This document shows, piece by piece, positions 10,220 to 19,293 of a stretch of DNA of 64,000 nt (its first letter is position 1; every line of letters starts with the position of its first letter). Under the pieces are notes generated by a model, which saw nothing but the letters and a program-made list of their open reading frames with translations, did not search any database and was not told the origin of the DNA. The position numbers and the translations under genes were made by a program. Source of the DNA: Tsukamurella ocularis (GTDB lineage Bacteria > Actinomycetota > Actinomycetes > Mycobacteriales > Mycobacteriaceae); the NCBI RefSeq assembly GCF_024807615.1, contig NZ_JANUCJ010000004.1, forward strand, positions 372,001 through 436,000, given 5' to 3'.

Positions 10220-10225
10220 AATGTA
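10220..10225 (-). promoter_or_regulatory. -10 element of fbiD-ppk-mutT1
   Basis: TACATT on the minus strand ends seven bases before the fbiD ATG, so transcription would begin at or next to the start codon. No ribosome site is visible. Confidence 0.5.
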
Positions 10226-10263
10226 GGCGTGCGGAACCGAACCCGCCGCGTGCGGGCGGGCGA

Positions 10264-10269
10264 TAGGCT
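10264..10269 (+). promoter_or_regulatory. -10 element of gpsA
   Basis: TAGGCT about 55 bases before gpsA; predicted mRNA start near 10276 with a leader holding GAGGAGG. It is separated by about 40 bases from the divergent fbiD -10. Confidence 0.45.
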
Positions 10270-10324
10270 CGCCCCGGGTGCCCACGAATCAGGTGGGGCC
10301 TGTGCGATGCGAGGAGGGGCCCGG

Positions 10325-11356
10325 ATGGTCGACGTTGCGGTGATGGGGGCGGGTTCGTTCGGAACCGCGATGGCGAAGGTCTTCGCGGAGGCCACCCGTC
10401 CGGAGCCGCATCGGGTGCGGATGTGGTGCCGGCGGCAGGAGGTCGCCGACCAGATCAACGAGACCCGGATCAACGCGCAGTATCTGCCCGAGGGTGTGCT
10501 CCCCGAGAACCTTTCCGCGACACACGATCCGGAGGAGGCGATGCGCGGCGCCGGGCTCGTGGTGCTCGCCGTCCCCTCACAGTCGCTGCGCGCCAACCTG
10601 GGCGACTGGGGGCACCTGATCCCGCCGGACGTCACCGTCGTGAACCTGGCCAAGGGCATCGAGATCGGTACGTTGGACCGGATGAGCGAGGTCGTCGTCG
10701 ACGCCGCGGGTATCGATCGGGAGCGGATCGCCGTGCTGACGGGGCCGAACTTCGCGAAGGAGATCGCGAAGGGCCAGCCGACCCTCGCCGTGGTCGCCTC
10801 GGACGACGCCGATCGCGCCTCCCGCACCCAGTACCTCGCGCGCACCGACTACTTCCGGCCCTACACCAGCGCCGACGTGGTCGGCTGCGAGATCGGCGGT
10901 GCCACCAAGAACGTCATCGCTCTGGTCTGCGGGATCGCGTCGGGCATCAACCTGGGCGAGAACTCGCGCGCCGCGATCATCACCCGCGGCCTCGCCGAGA
11001 CGCTGCGCCTCGGAACGGCGCTCGGCGCGGAGCCGCTCACCTTGGCCGGCCTCGCCGGGGTCGGCGACCTCGTCGCAACTTGCAGCTCGCCCCAGTCCCG
11101 CAACTTCAGCTTCGGAGCGCGCCTCGGCCAGGGCATGACCGTCGAGCAGGCGCAGGCCGCCGCGCACGGGCAGGTCGCCGAGGGGGCCAAGTCGTGCATC
11201 TCCATCGCGGACCTGGCGCGACGCGTCGGCGTCGAGATGCCGCTCACCGAGGCCGTGCGCGCCGTCTGTTACGACGGGGTCCCCGTCTCCCGCGCCATGG
11301 ACGACCTCCTCAACCGCGACGTCGGCGGCGAGTGGCGCCCCAGGGACGCCGACTAG
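10325..11356 (+). CDS. gpsA: Glycerol-3-phosphate dehydrogenase [NAD(P)+]
   Basis: Reduces dihydroxyacetone phosphate to sn-glycerol 3-phosphate, the backbone for phospholipids. 343 residues with the Rossmann glycine motif [15 protein letters not shown] at the N-terminus, [20 protein letters not shown], and the catalytic region [17 protein letters not shown]. The ATG at 10325 follows a strong GAGGAGG site; an alternative ATG at 10308 would place the ribosome site inside the gene. It is followed by ddl on the same strand, which seems to have its own promoter. M. tuberculosis has the same neighbours. Confidence 0.95.
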   Translation: MVDVAVMGAGSFGTAMAKVFAEATRPEPHRVRMWCRRQEVADQINETRINAQYLPEGVLPENLSATHDPEEAMRGAGLVVLAVPSQSLRANLGDWGHLIPPDVTVVNLAKGIEIGTLDRMSEVVVDAAGIDRERIAVLTGPNFAKEIAKGQPTLAVVASDDADRASRTQYLARTDYFRPYTSADVVGCEIGGATKNVIALVCGIASGINLGENSRAAIITRGLAETLRLGTALGAEPLTLAGLAGVGDLVATCSSPQSRNFSFGARLGQGMTVEQAQAAAHGQVAEGAKSCISIADLARRVGVEMPLTEAVRAVCYDGVPVSRAMDDLLNRDVGGEWRPRDAD

Positions 11357-11408
11357 TCCCACGGCCGTCCGCGCGGGTAACCGCGTGGCCCTCCGTACGG
11401 CCGACACG

Positions 11409-11414
11409 TAAGGT
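11409..11414 (+). promoter_or_regulatory. -10 element of ddl
   Basis: TAAGGT ends eight bases before the ddl GTG with no ribosome site between: a leaderless-type arrangement. Confidence 0.5.
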
Positions 11415-11422
11415 GGGCGACC

Positions 11423-12508
11423 GTGACGGAGCGAATCAGGGTGGCAGTGGTCTTCGGCGGGCGCAGCAGCGAGCACGCGGTCTCGTGCGTCTCGGCGGGC
11501 AGCATTCTCGCCCACCTCGACCCCGAGCGCTACCAGGTTGTCCCCGTCGGGATCACTCAGGCCGGCGAGTGGGTGCTCTCCGACGGCGACGCGAAGGCGC
11601 TGCAGTTCGCTGATCGCGCGCTCCCGAGCGTGCCCGAAGGGCCGACGGATCTCGCCTTCCTACCCGGCGCCGAACTGGTGTCCGTCAACGCCGACGAGGC
11701 GGGCTCGGTGCTGGGGGCCGTCGACGTCGTCTTCCCCGTTCTGCACGGCCCGTACGGTGAGGACGGCACGCTGCAGGGGCTACTGGAGATGGTCGGCGTG
11801 CCCTACGTGGGAGCAGGTGTGCTCGCCTCGGCTGCGGGCATGGACAAGGAGTTCGCGAAGAAGCTGCTCGCGGCGGACGGCCTGCCTGTGGGCGACTTCC
11901 ACGTACTCCGGCAGCGGGAGACAGAGGTCCCGTCGGACGTCCTGCACCGCCTGGGCCTGCCGCTGTTCGTCAAGCCCGCGCGCGGCGGATCATCGATCGG
12001 CATCACCCGGGTCACGGACCTGACCGAGCTGCCCGCGGCGATCGCTGCGGCCCGGAAATGGGATCCGAAGGTGATCGTCGAGGCGGCCGTGATCGGCCGC
12101 GAGGTCGAGATCGGCGTGCTCGAGCGGCCGGACGGCAGCGTCGGCGCGTCGGCGATCGCCGAGATCGAGATGGCCGCCGATGCCGAGCACTCCTTCTACG
12201 ACTTCGAGACCAAATACCTCGACGATCGCGCGCAGTACACCGTGCCCGCGAACCTCACCGAGGAGCAGGCGGCCCTGATCCGCGACCTCGCGGTGCGCGC
12301 CTTCCACGCCTTCGACTGCCAGGGCCTCTCGCGCGTCGACTTCTTCCAGACCCCCGACGGCCCCGTCATCAACGAGGTCAACACCATGCCGGGCTTCACC
12401 TCGACGTCGATGTACCCGCGGATGTGGGCCGAGTCGGGCGTCGACTACGCCGAGCTACTCACGATCCTCATCGAGACGGCGCTCGCGCGCGGGATCGGAC
12501 TCCGGTAG
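11423..12508 (+). CDS. ddl: D-alanine--D-alanine ligase
   Basis: ATP-grasp ligase that makes the D-Ala-D-Ala end of the peptidoglycan stem peptide. 361 residues with N-terminal [35 protein letters not shown], the [17 protein letters not shown]-grasp loop and the C-terminal [19 protein letters not shown] metal/ATP site. The start is GTG at 11423, supported by a -10 eight bases upstream. It converges on the DUF3515 gene with a seven-base gap, and both stop codons lie in one hairpin. As the cycloserine-target family, it should be essential. Confidence 0.96.
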   Translation: MTERIRVAVVFGGRSSEHAVSCVSAGSILAHLDPERYQVVPVGITQAGEWVLSDGDAKALQFADRALPSVPEGPTDLAFLPGAELVSVNADEAGSVLGAVDVVFPVLHGPYGEDGTLQGLLEMVGVPYVGAGVLASAAGMDKEFAKKLLAADGLPVGDFHVLRQRETEVPSDVLHRLGLPLFVKPARGGSSIGITRVTDLTELPAAIAAARKWDPKVIVEAAVIGREVEIGVLERPDGSVGASAIAEIEMAADAEHSFYDFETKYLDDRAQYTVPANLTEEQAALIRDLAVRAFHAFDCQGLSRVDFFQTPDGPVINEVNTMPGFTSTSMYPRMWAESGVDYAELLTILIETALARGIGLR

Positions 12509-12522
12509 CCGCCGGCTACCGG
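12502..12522. terminator. Small hairpin holding the stop codons of ddl and the DUF3515 gene
   Basis: CCGGTAGC (12502-12509) pairs with GCTACCGG (12515-12522) across a five-base loop. The left arm contains the ddl TAG and the right arm the TAG of the convergent gene. A terminator role is possible but unproven. Confidence 0.45.
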
Positions 12523-13100
12523 CCGAGGTCGAGCGAGGCCGCCTGCAGGTGCTCCCGGATCGCGTCCGAGGTGGCCTGCACGGCGGAGGTACCGGCACCG
12601 TCGGGCACCCAGAGCGTGACGTACGGGCGATGGTCGACGGCCGTCCAGTAGCTGCCCCCGTCGGGGGCGGGCGCGCCCGCCGGTGTGGCCTGCAGCCACT
12701 GCACGCCGTTGATGATCTGCAGCTTGGCGGTCGGAGTCAGCTCGGCGGGACGGTCAGTGCCGCACCGCACCTCGACGGCGCCGGCCTTCTCGCTGGACCA
12801 TCGGGCGAAGCCGCCGGGTGCGGTGTCGTCGGTGCGCCGATAGCCGTCGAGGTCGACGGGGATCGCGCCGAGGAGTCTCCCGCACGCGGCGTCGCCGGAC
12901 GACGGTGCCGCGATCGACTTCAGGTGGCCGGCCTCCGCGGTATCGCGGGCGTCGCCCTGCTTCTGCTGCGCCAGCACGAGGAACGCGATGAAACACGCGA
13001 CCACCGCGACCGGCAGGGCCACCGCCGTCGCGAGGAAGGCGGGGCTGCGGCGCTTCCCGGTGTCCGGGGCCGCGGTGGTCTCGTCGTCTGCATCGCTCAC
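12516..13100 (-). CDS. DUF3515 membrane-anchored conserved protein
   Basis: 194 residues: a short acidic cytosolic N-terminus, one membrane helix (about 20-42, AFLATAVALPVAVVACFIAFLVL), then an extracytoplasmic domain with two cysteines (DAACGRLL and VEVRCGTD) that may form a disulfide. It matches the DUF3515 family, including Rv2980 at the same place in M. tuberculosis. Function is unknown. Its thiL-adjacent, ddl-convergent position is conserved but gives no firm clue. The GTG start at 13100 is preceded by TACCGT seven bases upstream, giving a predicted leaderless mRNA. Confidence 0.8.
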   Translation of the reverse strand: MSDADDETTAAPDTGKRRSPAFLATAVALPVAVVACFIAFLVLAQQKQGDARDTAEAGHLKSIAAPSSGDAACGRLLGAIPVDLDGYRRTDDTAPGGFARWSSEKAGAVEVRCGTDRPAELTPTAKLQIINGVQWLQATPAGAPAPDGGSYWTAVDHRPYVTLWVPDGAGTSAVQATSDAIREHLQAASLDLGR

Positions 13101-13106
13101 GTCCGA

Positions 13107-13113
13107 TACGGTA
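13107..13113. promoter_or_regulatory. Shared symmetric -10 for thiL and the DUF3515 gene
   Basis: The heptamer TACGGTA reads TACGGT on the plus strand and TACCGT on the minus strand. Each hexamer is seven bases from its own start codon, and six bases flank the heptamer on either side. The whole intergenic gap is only 19 bases. Confidence 0.6.
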
Positions 13114-13119
13114 GCCGCG

Positions 13120-14136
13120 ATGACATCTGAGGAGCCCGAGAGCCCTGCGCAGTCCCGCGTGCGCACTGTGGCGGAGCTGGGGGAGGACGGCGTGATCGCG
13201 CTGGCCACCGGCGGTGTGGGTCCGGATCCGCGGATCCCGGTCGGTCCGGGCGACGACGCGGCGGTGGTGGTGGCGCCCGACGGCCGGACAGTCGTCTCCT
13301 CCGATGCGATCGTCGAGGGCCGGCACTTCCGGTTCGACCTCACCACTCCCGAGCACGTGGGTCGGCGCGCGATCGCGCAGAACGCGGCGGACGTCGCGGC
13401 GATGGGCGCCGTGTGCACCGCCTTCACCGTGACGCTGGGGTGCCCGCCCGAGACCGGCGAGGACGTCATCGCAGGTATCGCGCGCGGCACCACCCTCGGC
13501 GCGGCCGAGGCCGGCGGTGCGATCGCCGGCGGCGACGTGGTCCGCACGGACCAGGTGCTGCTCGCCGTGACCGTGCTCGGCGACCTGCAGGGCCGGGAGC
13601 CGATCCTGCTGTCCGGCGCGCGGCCCGGCGATCGGGTGGCGGTGTGCGGCACTCTCGGGCACTCGGCCGCGGGCCTGGACGTTCTGCTCGCGGGGCTCGA
13701 CGGCTTCGACGGCCTGGTTGAGACCTACCGCTGCCCGGTGCCCCCGCTCGCCGCAGGGCCGCGCGCGGCAGACGCCGGCGCGACGGCGCTCACCGACGTC
13801 TCCGACGGCCTCCTCCGCGATGCACGATCTCTCGCCCGGGCCTCCGGCGTGACCATCGCGCTCGACGGTGCGCTGCTGGCCCCCGACGCCGAGCTGGTCG
13901 CCTGCGCCGCCGTGCTCGGCACCGACGCCGAGCACTGGGTGCAGACCGGCGGCGAGGATCACGCCCTCCTGGCGACCTTCCCGGCCGCCACGGAGCTGCC
14001 CGAGGGCTGGCGCGCGATCGGGGCGGTTCTCGCCCCGGCCGCGCTGCCCGCGGGCACCGTCACCGTCGACGGCGATGCCGGGCCGGCGGCCGGCGGCTGG
14101 AACACCTTCACCGAAACCGAGGAGAGCGGGCGATGA
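13120..14136 (+). CDS. thiL: Thiamine-monophosphate kinase
   Basis: Phosphorylates thiamine monophosphate to the cofactor thiamine diphosphate using ATP. 338 residues of the PurM/AIR-synthase-like fold: [12 protein letters not shown]/Mg site near residue 45, [24 protein letters not shown] and [12 protein letters not shown]. The ATG at 13120 is seven bases after TACGGT. Earlier in-frame codons would run into the divergent gene. The stop overlaps the ung start (ATGA), so both are made from one mRNA. Confidence 0.94.
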   Translation: MTSEEPESPAQSRVRTVAELGEDGVIALATGGVGPDPRIPVGPGDDAAVVVAPDGRTVVSSDAIVEGRHFRFDLTTPEHVGRRAIAQNAADVAAMGAVCTAFTVTLGCPPETGEDVIAGIARGTTLGAAEAGGAIAGGDVVRTDQVLLAVTVLGDLQGREPILLSGARPGDRVAVCGTLGHSAAGLDVLLAGLDGFDGLVETYRCPVPPLAAGPRAADAGATALTDVSDGLLRDARSLARASGVTIALDGALLAPDAELVACAAVLGTDAEHWVQTGGEDHALLATFPAATELPEGWRAIGAVLAPAALPAGTVTVDGDAGPAAGGWNTFTETEESGR

Positions 14137-14828
14137 CGGCGAGACCACTGACGGACAGCGTCGAGGCCGGGTGGGCGCAGGCCCTCGCGCCGGTCGCCGA
14201 CGAGATCGCGGCGCTCGGCGAGTTCCTCCGCGCCGAGAACGCCTCCGGCGACGGATACCTGCCGGCCGGGGCCAACGTCCTGCGCGCTTTCCGGCAGCCC
14301 TTCGCCGACGTGCGGGTGCTCATCGTCGGCCAGGACCCGTACCCGACCCCGGGGCACGCGGTCGGCCTCTCGTTCTCGGTCGACCCGTCAGTGCGGCCGA
14401 TCCCGCGGAGCCTGCAGAACATCTACAAGGAGTACTGCGACGACCTCGAGCTGCCGATGCCCGCGAACGGCGACCTCTCGCCGTGGTCCGCTCAGGGCGT
14501 GCTCCTGCTGAACCGCGTCCTGACGGTACGCCCGGGCACGCCCGCCTCGCACCGCGGGAAGGGCTGGGAGAAGGTCACCGAATGCGCCATCGACGCGCTG
14601 GTCGTACGGGACGCACCGCTCGTGGCGATCCTGTGGGGGCGCGACGCGGCCTCGCTCGGACCGCGCCTCGGCGACACCCCGCGGATCGAGTCGGTACATC
14701 CGTCGCCGCTGTCCGCGTCCCGCGGCTTCTTCGGCTCCAAGCCCTTCTCGAAGGCCAACGAGGCGCTCGCGGGGCTGGGTGCAGAGCCCGTCGACTGGCG
14801 CCTGCCGCACCTCGCGCAGGTGCGCTGA
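14133..14828 (+). CDS. ung: Uracil-DNA glycosylase, family 1
   Basis: Removes uracil from DNA to start base-excision repair, especially useful in a high-GC genome where cytosine deamination is frequent. 231 residues with catalytic Asp68 in [26 protein letters not shown], and His189 in the loop [13 protein letters not shown] that enters the minor groove. Translation is coupled to thiL by an ATGA overlap. A hairpin shared with the convergent rpmB gene follows the stop. Confidence 0.96.
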   Translation: MTARPLTDSVEAGWAQALAPVADEIAALGEFLRAENASGDGYLPAGANVLRAFRQPFADVRVLIVGQDPYPTPGHAVGLSFSVDPSVRPIPRSLQNIYKEYCDDLELPMPANGDLSPWSAQGVLLLNRVLTVRPGTPASHRGKGWEKVTECAIDALVVRDAPLVAILWGRDAASLGPRLGDTPRIESVHPSPLSASRGFFGSKPFSKANEALAGLGAEPVDWRLPHLAQVR

Positions 14829-14847
14829 CGCCCGTCGTCGCGAACGG

Positions 14848-14884
14848 CGAAGGCCCGCGACCTCGGGGAGGTTACGGGCCTTCG
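14848..14884. terminator. Bidirectional terminator between ung and rpmB
   Basis: CGAAGGCCCG (14848-14857) pairs with CGGGCCTTCG (14875-14884). The loop can form a second stem, ACCTC with GAGGT. It lies between convergent genes. Confidence 0.75.
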
Positions 14885-14900
14885 GAACAGCTGATGCGTA

Positions 14901-15092
14901 CTAGCCGCGAACGACCTTGCCGGCCTTGATGCACGAGGTGCACACGTTCAGGCGGCGGGTCTGACCGGGCGCGACCTGGGCGCGGACGGTCTGGATGTTC
15001 GGGTTCCACCGGCGGTTGGTACGCCGATGCGAGTGGGAGACCGACTTACCGAAGCCGGGGCCCTTGTCGCAGACGTCGCAGACGGCAGCCAT
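14901..15092 (-). CDS. rpmB: 50S ribosomal protein L28, zinc-binding (C+) form
   Basis: 63 residues, the usual short actinobacterial L28. Two CxxC pairs (Cys5/Cys8 and Cys51/Cys54) mark the zinc-binding form; many actinobacteria also carry a cysteine-free copy induced by zinc starvation, which is not in this window. SHRRTNRRWNPNIQ is a family signature. The ATG has a GAGGAGT ribosome site, and a good promoter lies 93 bases upstream. Confidence 0.96.
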   Translation of the reverse strand: MAAVCDVCDKGPGFGKSVSHSHRRTNRRWNPNIQTVRAQVAPGQTRRLNVCTSCIKAGKVVRG

Positions 15093-15184
15093 AGTCGTGT
15101 ACTCCTCGCAATAGTTGAAAACCTGTGCTTCGCCCCGCCGGTCGTAGACGCGAAGGACACGCTCGGACGCGAGGCAACCCTGCA

Positions 15185-15213
15185 ATCATAGACCGATATG
15201 GGTCTACGGCCAA
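15185..15213 (-). promoter_or_regulatory. rpmB promoter
   Basis: On the minus strand TTGGCC (15213-15208), a 17-base spacer, then TATGAT (15190-15185): a good match to the housekeeping consensus. It implies a leader of about 85 bases before rpmB, long enough for regulation by zinc or ribosomal protein, although no such site was recognised. Confidence 0.65.
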
Positions 15214-15249
15214 ACCGCGCCGGGGCTCCTGCGCTGTGCGACGGCCCAC

Positions 15250-15255
15250 TAGGCT
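15250..15255 (+). promoter_or_regulatory. -10 element of fakA-recG
   Basis: TAGGCT ends seven bases before the GTG of fakA; leaderless-type arrangement. Confidence 0.5.
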
Positions 15256-15262
15256 GGCAGCC

Positions 15263-16918
15263 GTGACGGGACCGATTGCGGAGGACGGCCGCGTGGTGGT
15301 GGCCTGGCTGGGGCGTGCCGTCCTCGGGCTCGAGCGTGCGGTCGGCGAGATCAACACCCTCAACGTCTTCCCGGTCGCCGACGCGGACACCGGTACGAAC
15401 ATGCTGGTCACCCTGCGTGCGGCCGCCCGCTCCGCCGACGTGGCGGACCGCACCGAGGGGCCGCACGCAGTCGCTCGCGCCACCGTCGCCGGCGCGGTCG
15501 CCGGAGCGCGGGGCAACTCGGGCGTCATCGTCTCGCAGATCATGCGCGGCCTGGCTGCGCAGCTCGGCCCCGACGCGGACCTCACAGCCGAGGGACTCGC
15601 GACCGGCCTGCGGAACGCGACGGACCTGGTCACCAGTGCCGTCGCCGACCCGATCGAGGGCACCATCCTCTCCGTTCTGCGCGCCTCCGCCGATGGTGCC
15701 GGTGCCGCACTCGCCGGCGGTGGGAACCTCGCCGCCTGCGCCCGGGCCGCCGCCGACGCGGCCTTCGACGCCCTCCTGCGCACCCGGGACCAGCTCGCCG
15801 ACAACGCCGCCGCCGGCGTCGTCGACGCGGGTGGCCGCGGCCTGCTCGTCCTGCTCGATGCGCTCGTCGAGGTCACCTCCGGCGCTGTGCCGGAGCGCCC
15901 GCGGTTCGGCCGGCAGATCGCGCCGCACGTCCAGGTGCACGTCGATCACGGTCACACCCACGACCACGCCGACCCGCCCCGCGGCCCGCACGCCGACTAC
16001 GAGGTGATGTACCTGCTGCCCGCCGCCACCGAGGCCACGGCGAACAGGCTGCGCACGGAGTTGCAGGCGTTCGGCGATTCGGTGGTGGTGGTCGCCGCGG
16101 CCGATCCCGACCCGGTCGCGACGTGGTCCGTCCATACCCACACCACGGAACCCGGAGCCGCGATCCAGGCGGGCCTACGGCATGGGAAGCTGCGCAGCAT
16201 CGCCGTCAACGTACTGCAGGAGGCGGGCCACGCCGAGACGCCGCTGCAGGCGCTGCTCGACGCTCCGCGCGCGATCGTCGCGCTCGTCTCCGGTGACGGC
16301 GCCGCGGAGCTGTTCACCGGCGCGGGCGCGGAGGTGATCCGGTGCGACAAGGGGATGACCCACGCCGAGCTGCTCGCCGCGCTGCACCGGTTCGAGGGCC
16401 GCGAGGTGCTGCTCATGCCCAATGGCGCGCTGCCCACTCCGGAGCTGCTGGCGGTCGCCGCACGGTCCCGCGAATCCGGCGTGCTGGTGACGCTGCTACC
16501 GACCTCGTCGATGGTGCAGGCGATCGCCGCGCTCGCGGTGCACGAGCCGAACGGCCACGCCGCCGACGACACCTACTCGATGGCGGAGGCCGCCGCGGGC
16601 GCGCGGTGCGGGTCCGTCGTCGCCGTCACGGAAGACGCGCTGACGATCCTCGGGCCCTGCGGTCCCGGCGACTACCTCGGCATGGTCGGCGGCGAGGTCG
16701 TCGTCCTCGAGGAGGACCAGTACTCCGCGGGTGAGGCGCTCGCCGAGCTCCTGCTCGCGACGGGCGGCGACATGGTGACGGTGCTCCTCGGCGATGCGGG
16801 CGACGGTGACTTCCCCGACCGGGTCAGCGCCGCCCTGCGTCCCGACCGCCCCGAGGTCGAGGTGGTCGGTTACGTCGGCGGGCAGAACGCGAGCGTGATG
16901 GAGATCGGCGTCGAATGA
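15263..16918 (+). CDS. fakA: DhaL/DAK2-domain fatty-acid kinase catalytic subunit (FakA/YloV type)
   Basis: 551 residues. An N-terminal DhaL (DAK2) nucleotide-binding domain (about 1-205) has metal ligands in FPVADADTGTN (Asp40, Asp42) and GARGNSGVIVSQ. A middle and a C-terminal domain follow, as in YloV/FakA. FakA phosphorylates fatty acids held by a DegV-type FakB; a DegV protein is encoded at 37261-38115. M. tuberculosis has this gene as two neighbouring reading frames (Rv2975c/Rv2974c), whereas here it is intact. Residues 222-234 form a His-rich stretch (VHVDHGHTHDH) at the domain border. GTG start; its stop overlaps recG. Confidence 0.85.
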   Translation: MTGPIAEDGRVVVAWLGRAVLGLERAVGEINTLNVFPVADADTGTNMLVTLRAAARSADVADRTEGPHAVARATVAGAVAGARGNSGVIVSQIMRGLAAQLGPDADLTAEGLATGLRNATDLVTSAVADPIEGTILSVLRASADGAGAALAGGGNLAACARAAADAAFDALLRTRDQLADNAAAGVVDAGGRGLLVLLDALVEVTSGAVPERPRFGRQIAPHVQVHVDHGHTHDHADPPRGPHADYEVMYLLPAATEATANRLRTELQAFGDSVVVVAAADPDPVATWSVHTHTTEPGAAIQAGLRHGKLRSIAVNVLQEAGHAETPLQALLDAPRAIVALVSGDGAAELFTGAGAEVIRCDKGMTHAELLAALHRFEGREVLLMPNGALPTPELLAVAARSRESGVLVTLLPTSSMVQAIAALAVHEPNGHAADDTYSMAEAAAGARCGSVVAVTEDALTILGPCGPGDYLGMVGGEVVVLEEDQYSAGEALAELLLATGGDMVTVLLGDAGDGDFPDRVSAALRPDRPEVEVVGYVGGQNASVMEIGVE

Positions 16919-19275
16919 CCTCAGCGCGCCCCCTCACGCTGCAGACGCCGCTCGCCGAGGCCGTCGACCCTGAGATCGCCGATGCGGCGACTGCCGAGCT
17001 CGGACTGGTCACCGTCGGCGACCTGTTGCGGCACTTCCCGTTCCGGTACGAGGGCGGGGCCGTCGAGGACGACGGGACCCGGCGCTCCGAGCCGCGGATC
17101 GGCGACGACGTGGTGGTGATCGGCACGGTCACCGCGATCACCCCGCCGCGCGCACACCATCGCGGCAAGAAGATGTTCAAGGTGCAGGTGGTCAACAAGG
17201 TCCGCGCCTATGACGTGACCTTCTTCAACTACCTGCCCAAGCCGATCCAGCCCGACCGGCAGCTGCTGCTGATCGGCCGGCTCGGCGAGTTCAACGGCAA
17301 GCTGCAGCTCACTCATCCCGAGTGGCTGGTCCTGCCGGACACCACGATCACCTCGGCCGAGGCACTCGCCGCCAACGAGGCGGGCTCGACCAAGGCCGGG
17401 TCGAAGCGGCTCAAGTTCGCCGACCTGAGCCTGCTGATGCAGCCCACCGTGCCGATCTACCACGGCACCAAGAACATGCCGACGTGGCTGATCCTCTCGC
17501 TGGTCGACAGCGTGCTGAGGAGGCTCGCGCCGGTGCCCGAATCGCTGCCGCCCGAGTTCCTCGCGCTCCACGCCCTCATGAGCCTCGACGACGCGGTGCG
17601 GGCCGCGCACAAGCCCGACGGCCGAGCCCAGGCGGACCGGGCGCGCCGCCGCCTCGCCTTCGACGAGGCCGTCGCGATCGAGACCGCCCTCGCCCGCCGG
17701 GCGCACGACGTGGGCATCGTCGGCGCGCCACCGTTGCGCGCGCCCGACGGTCCGCTGCAGGCGGGACTACGGGAGCGGCTCCCGTTCTCGCTCACCGCGG
17801 GCCAGGATGAGGTGCTCGCCGAGATCCTCGGCGACATGGCCCGCGACCACCCGATGACTCGCTTGCTGCAGGGTGAGGTCGGTTCCGGCAAGACGTTGGT
17901 CGCGCTGCTGGCGATGCTCGCCGCCGTCGACGCGGGACACCAGGCTGTGCTGCTCGCCCCGACGGAAGTGCTCGCGACGCAGCACCTCCTGTCGATCACC
18001 GCGATGCTCGGCGATCTGGCCGAGGCGGGACAATTGGGTGCGGCCGACGCCGCCACGACGGTGACCCTGTTGACGGGCTCGATGACCGTCAAGCAGCGCC
18101 GAGCGGCACTCCTTCGCATCGTGACCGGCGAGGCCGGCATCGTGATCGGTACGCACGCGTTGCTCGAGGACACCGTCGAGTTCTTTCGGCTGGGTCTCGT
18201 GGTCGTCGACGAGCAGCATCGGTTCGGCGTGGAGCAGCGCGACCGGCTGCGGCGCAAGGGTACCGGCGAGAGCACTGACGACGACGCGATGCCGCACCTG
18301 CTCGTGATGACGGCGACGCCGATCCCGCGCACCGTCGCCCTGGCGCAGTTCGGCGACATGGCCACGTCCGTGCTGCGAGAGCTACCCCGTGGGCGGCAGC
18401 CGATCCAGACCTCTGTCGTCCCCGAGGACCGGGAGGCCTGGGTCGCGCGGGCCTGGGCGCGCGTGGACGAGGAGGTCCGATCGGGCCGCCAGATCTATGT
18501 CGTGTGCCCGCGGATCGGCGACGACGCGACGGGCGAGCAGGCCAAGGCCGGTTTCACGGACGAGGACTACGATTTCGACAAGCCGACGACCGCGCCGAAG
18601 GCGCAGGCGCGGAGCTCTTCCCGTGACGATCGCGACGATCGTGACGAAGAAGAGGAAGCGAAGCCGAAGACCGTCTCGGCGATCGAGATGTACGACCAGC
18701 TGTCGACGGGACCGCTCGGCGAGCACCGGATCGCGCTGCTGCACGGGCGCCTTCCCGCCGAGGAGAAGTCCGACATCATGGCGTCCTTCGCCGCCGGCGA
18801 GATCGACGTCCTGGTGGCGACCACCGTGATCGAGGTCGGCGTCGACGTCGCGAACGCCACCACCATGGTGGTGCGCGACGCCGACCGGTTCGGCATCAGC
18901 CAGCTGCACCAGCTGCGCGGCCGCGTCGGCCGAGGCGGGTTGCCCGGGCTCTGCCTGCTCATCACCGCTACCGGGTCCGAGCGGACACTGGAGCGACTGC
19001 ACAAGGTCGCCGAGACCGTCGACGGCTTCGCACTGGCCCAGCTCGACCTCGAGTACCGCGGCTTCGGCGACATCCTCGGCGTCGACCAGTCCGGCCTCGC
19101 GCGGCGTCTGAGCTTCCTCGACCTCGCGCAGGACGGCGACGTGCTCGCCGCGGCACGGGATCTCGCCTACGAGATCGTCGGCGAGGACCCGGATCTCGAG
19201 CGCCACGCGGCCCTGCGGGCCATGAACGACGTCATCCTCGGCGGAGACCGCGGCGACTACCTCGACAAGGCCTAG
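16915..19275 (+). CDS. recG: ATP-dependent DNA helicase RecG
   Basis: Branch-migrating helicase that reverses stalled forks and processes recombination intermediates. 786 residues: N-terminal wedge/OB domain (about 40-150), then superfamily-2 motifs GEVGSGKT (I), LAPTEVLATQH (Ia), VVDEQHRFG (II), MTATPIPRT (III), and TTVIEVGVDVANA and QLRGRVGRG in the second RecA fold. Residues about 540-595 form a low-complexity acidic/basic insert (RSSSRDDRDDRDEEEE). The ATG overlaps the fakA stop (ATGA), and the fakA-recG pairing also occurs in Firmicutes. It converges on the TetR gene. Confidence 0.96.
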   Translation: MTSARPLTLQTPLAEAVDPEIADAATAELGLVTVGDLLRHFPFRYEGGAVEDDGTRRSEPRIGDDVVVIGTVTAITPPRAHHRGKKMFKVQVVNKVRAYDVTFFNYLPKPIQPDRQLLLIGRLGEFNGKLQLTHPEWLVLPDTTITSAEALAANEAGSTKAGSKRLKFADLSLLMQPTVPIYHGTKNMPTWLILSLVDSVLRRLAPVPESLPPEFLALHALMSLDDAVRAAHKPDGRAQADRARRRLAFDEAVAIETALARRAHDVGIVGAPPLRAPDGPLQAGLRERLPFSLTAGQDEVLAEILGDMARDHPMTRLLQGEVGSGKTLVALLAMLAAVDAGHQAVLLAPTEVLATQHLLSITAMLGDLAEAGQLGAADAATTVTLLTGSMTVKQRRAALLRIVTGEAGIVIGTHALLEDTVEFFRLGLVVVDEQHRFGVEQRDRLRRKGTGESTDDDAMPHLLVMTATPIPRTVALAQFGDMATSVLRELPRGRQPIQTSVVPEDREAWVARAWARVDEEVRSGRQIYVVCPRIGDDATGEQAKAGFTDEDYDFDKPTTAPKAQARSSSRDDRDDRDEEEEAKPKTVSAIEMYDQLSTGPLGEHRIALLHGRLPAEEKSDIMASFAAGEIDVLVATTVIEVGVDVANATTMVVRDADRFGISQLHQLRGRVGRGGLPGLCLLITATGSERTLERLHKVAETVDGFALAQLDLEYRGFGDILGVDQSGLARRLSFLDLAQDGDVLAAARDLAYEIVGEDPDLERHAALRAMNDVILGGDRGDYLDKA

Positions 19276-19293
19276 TCCGGACGATCTCCGGCA

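Noticed and set aside
10239-10320. gpsA extended upstream into the fbiD region
   Set aside because: The open frame continues by GC bias, but GAGGAGG and the Rossmann motif place the start at 10325.
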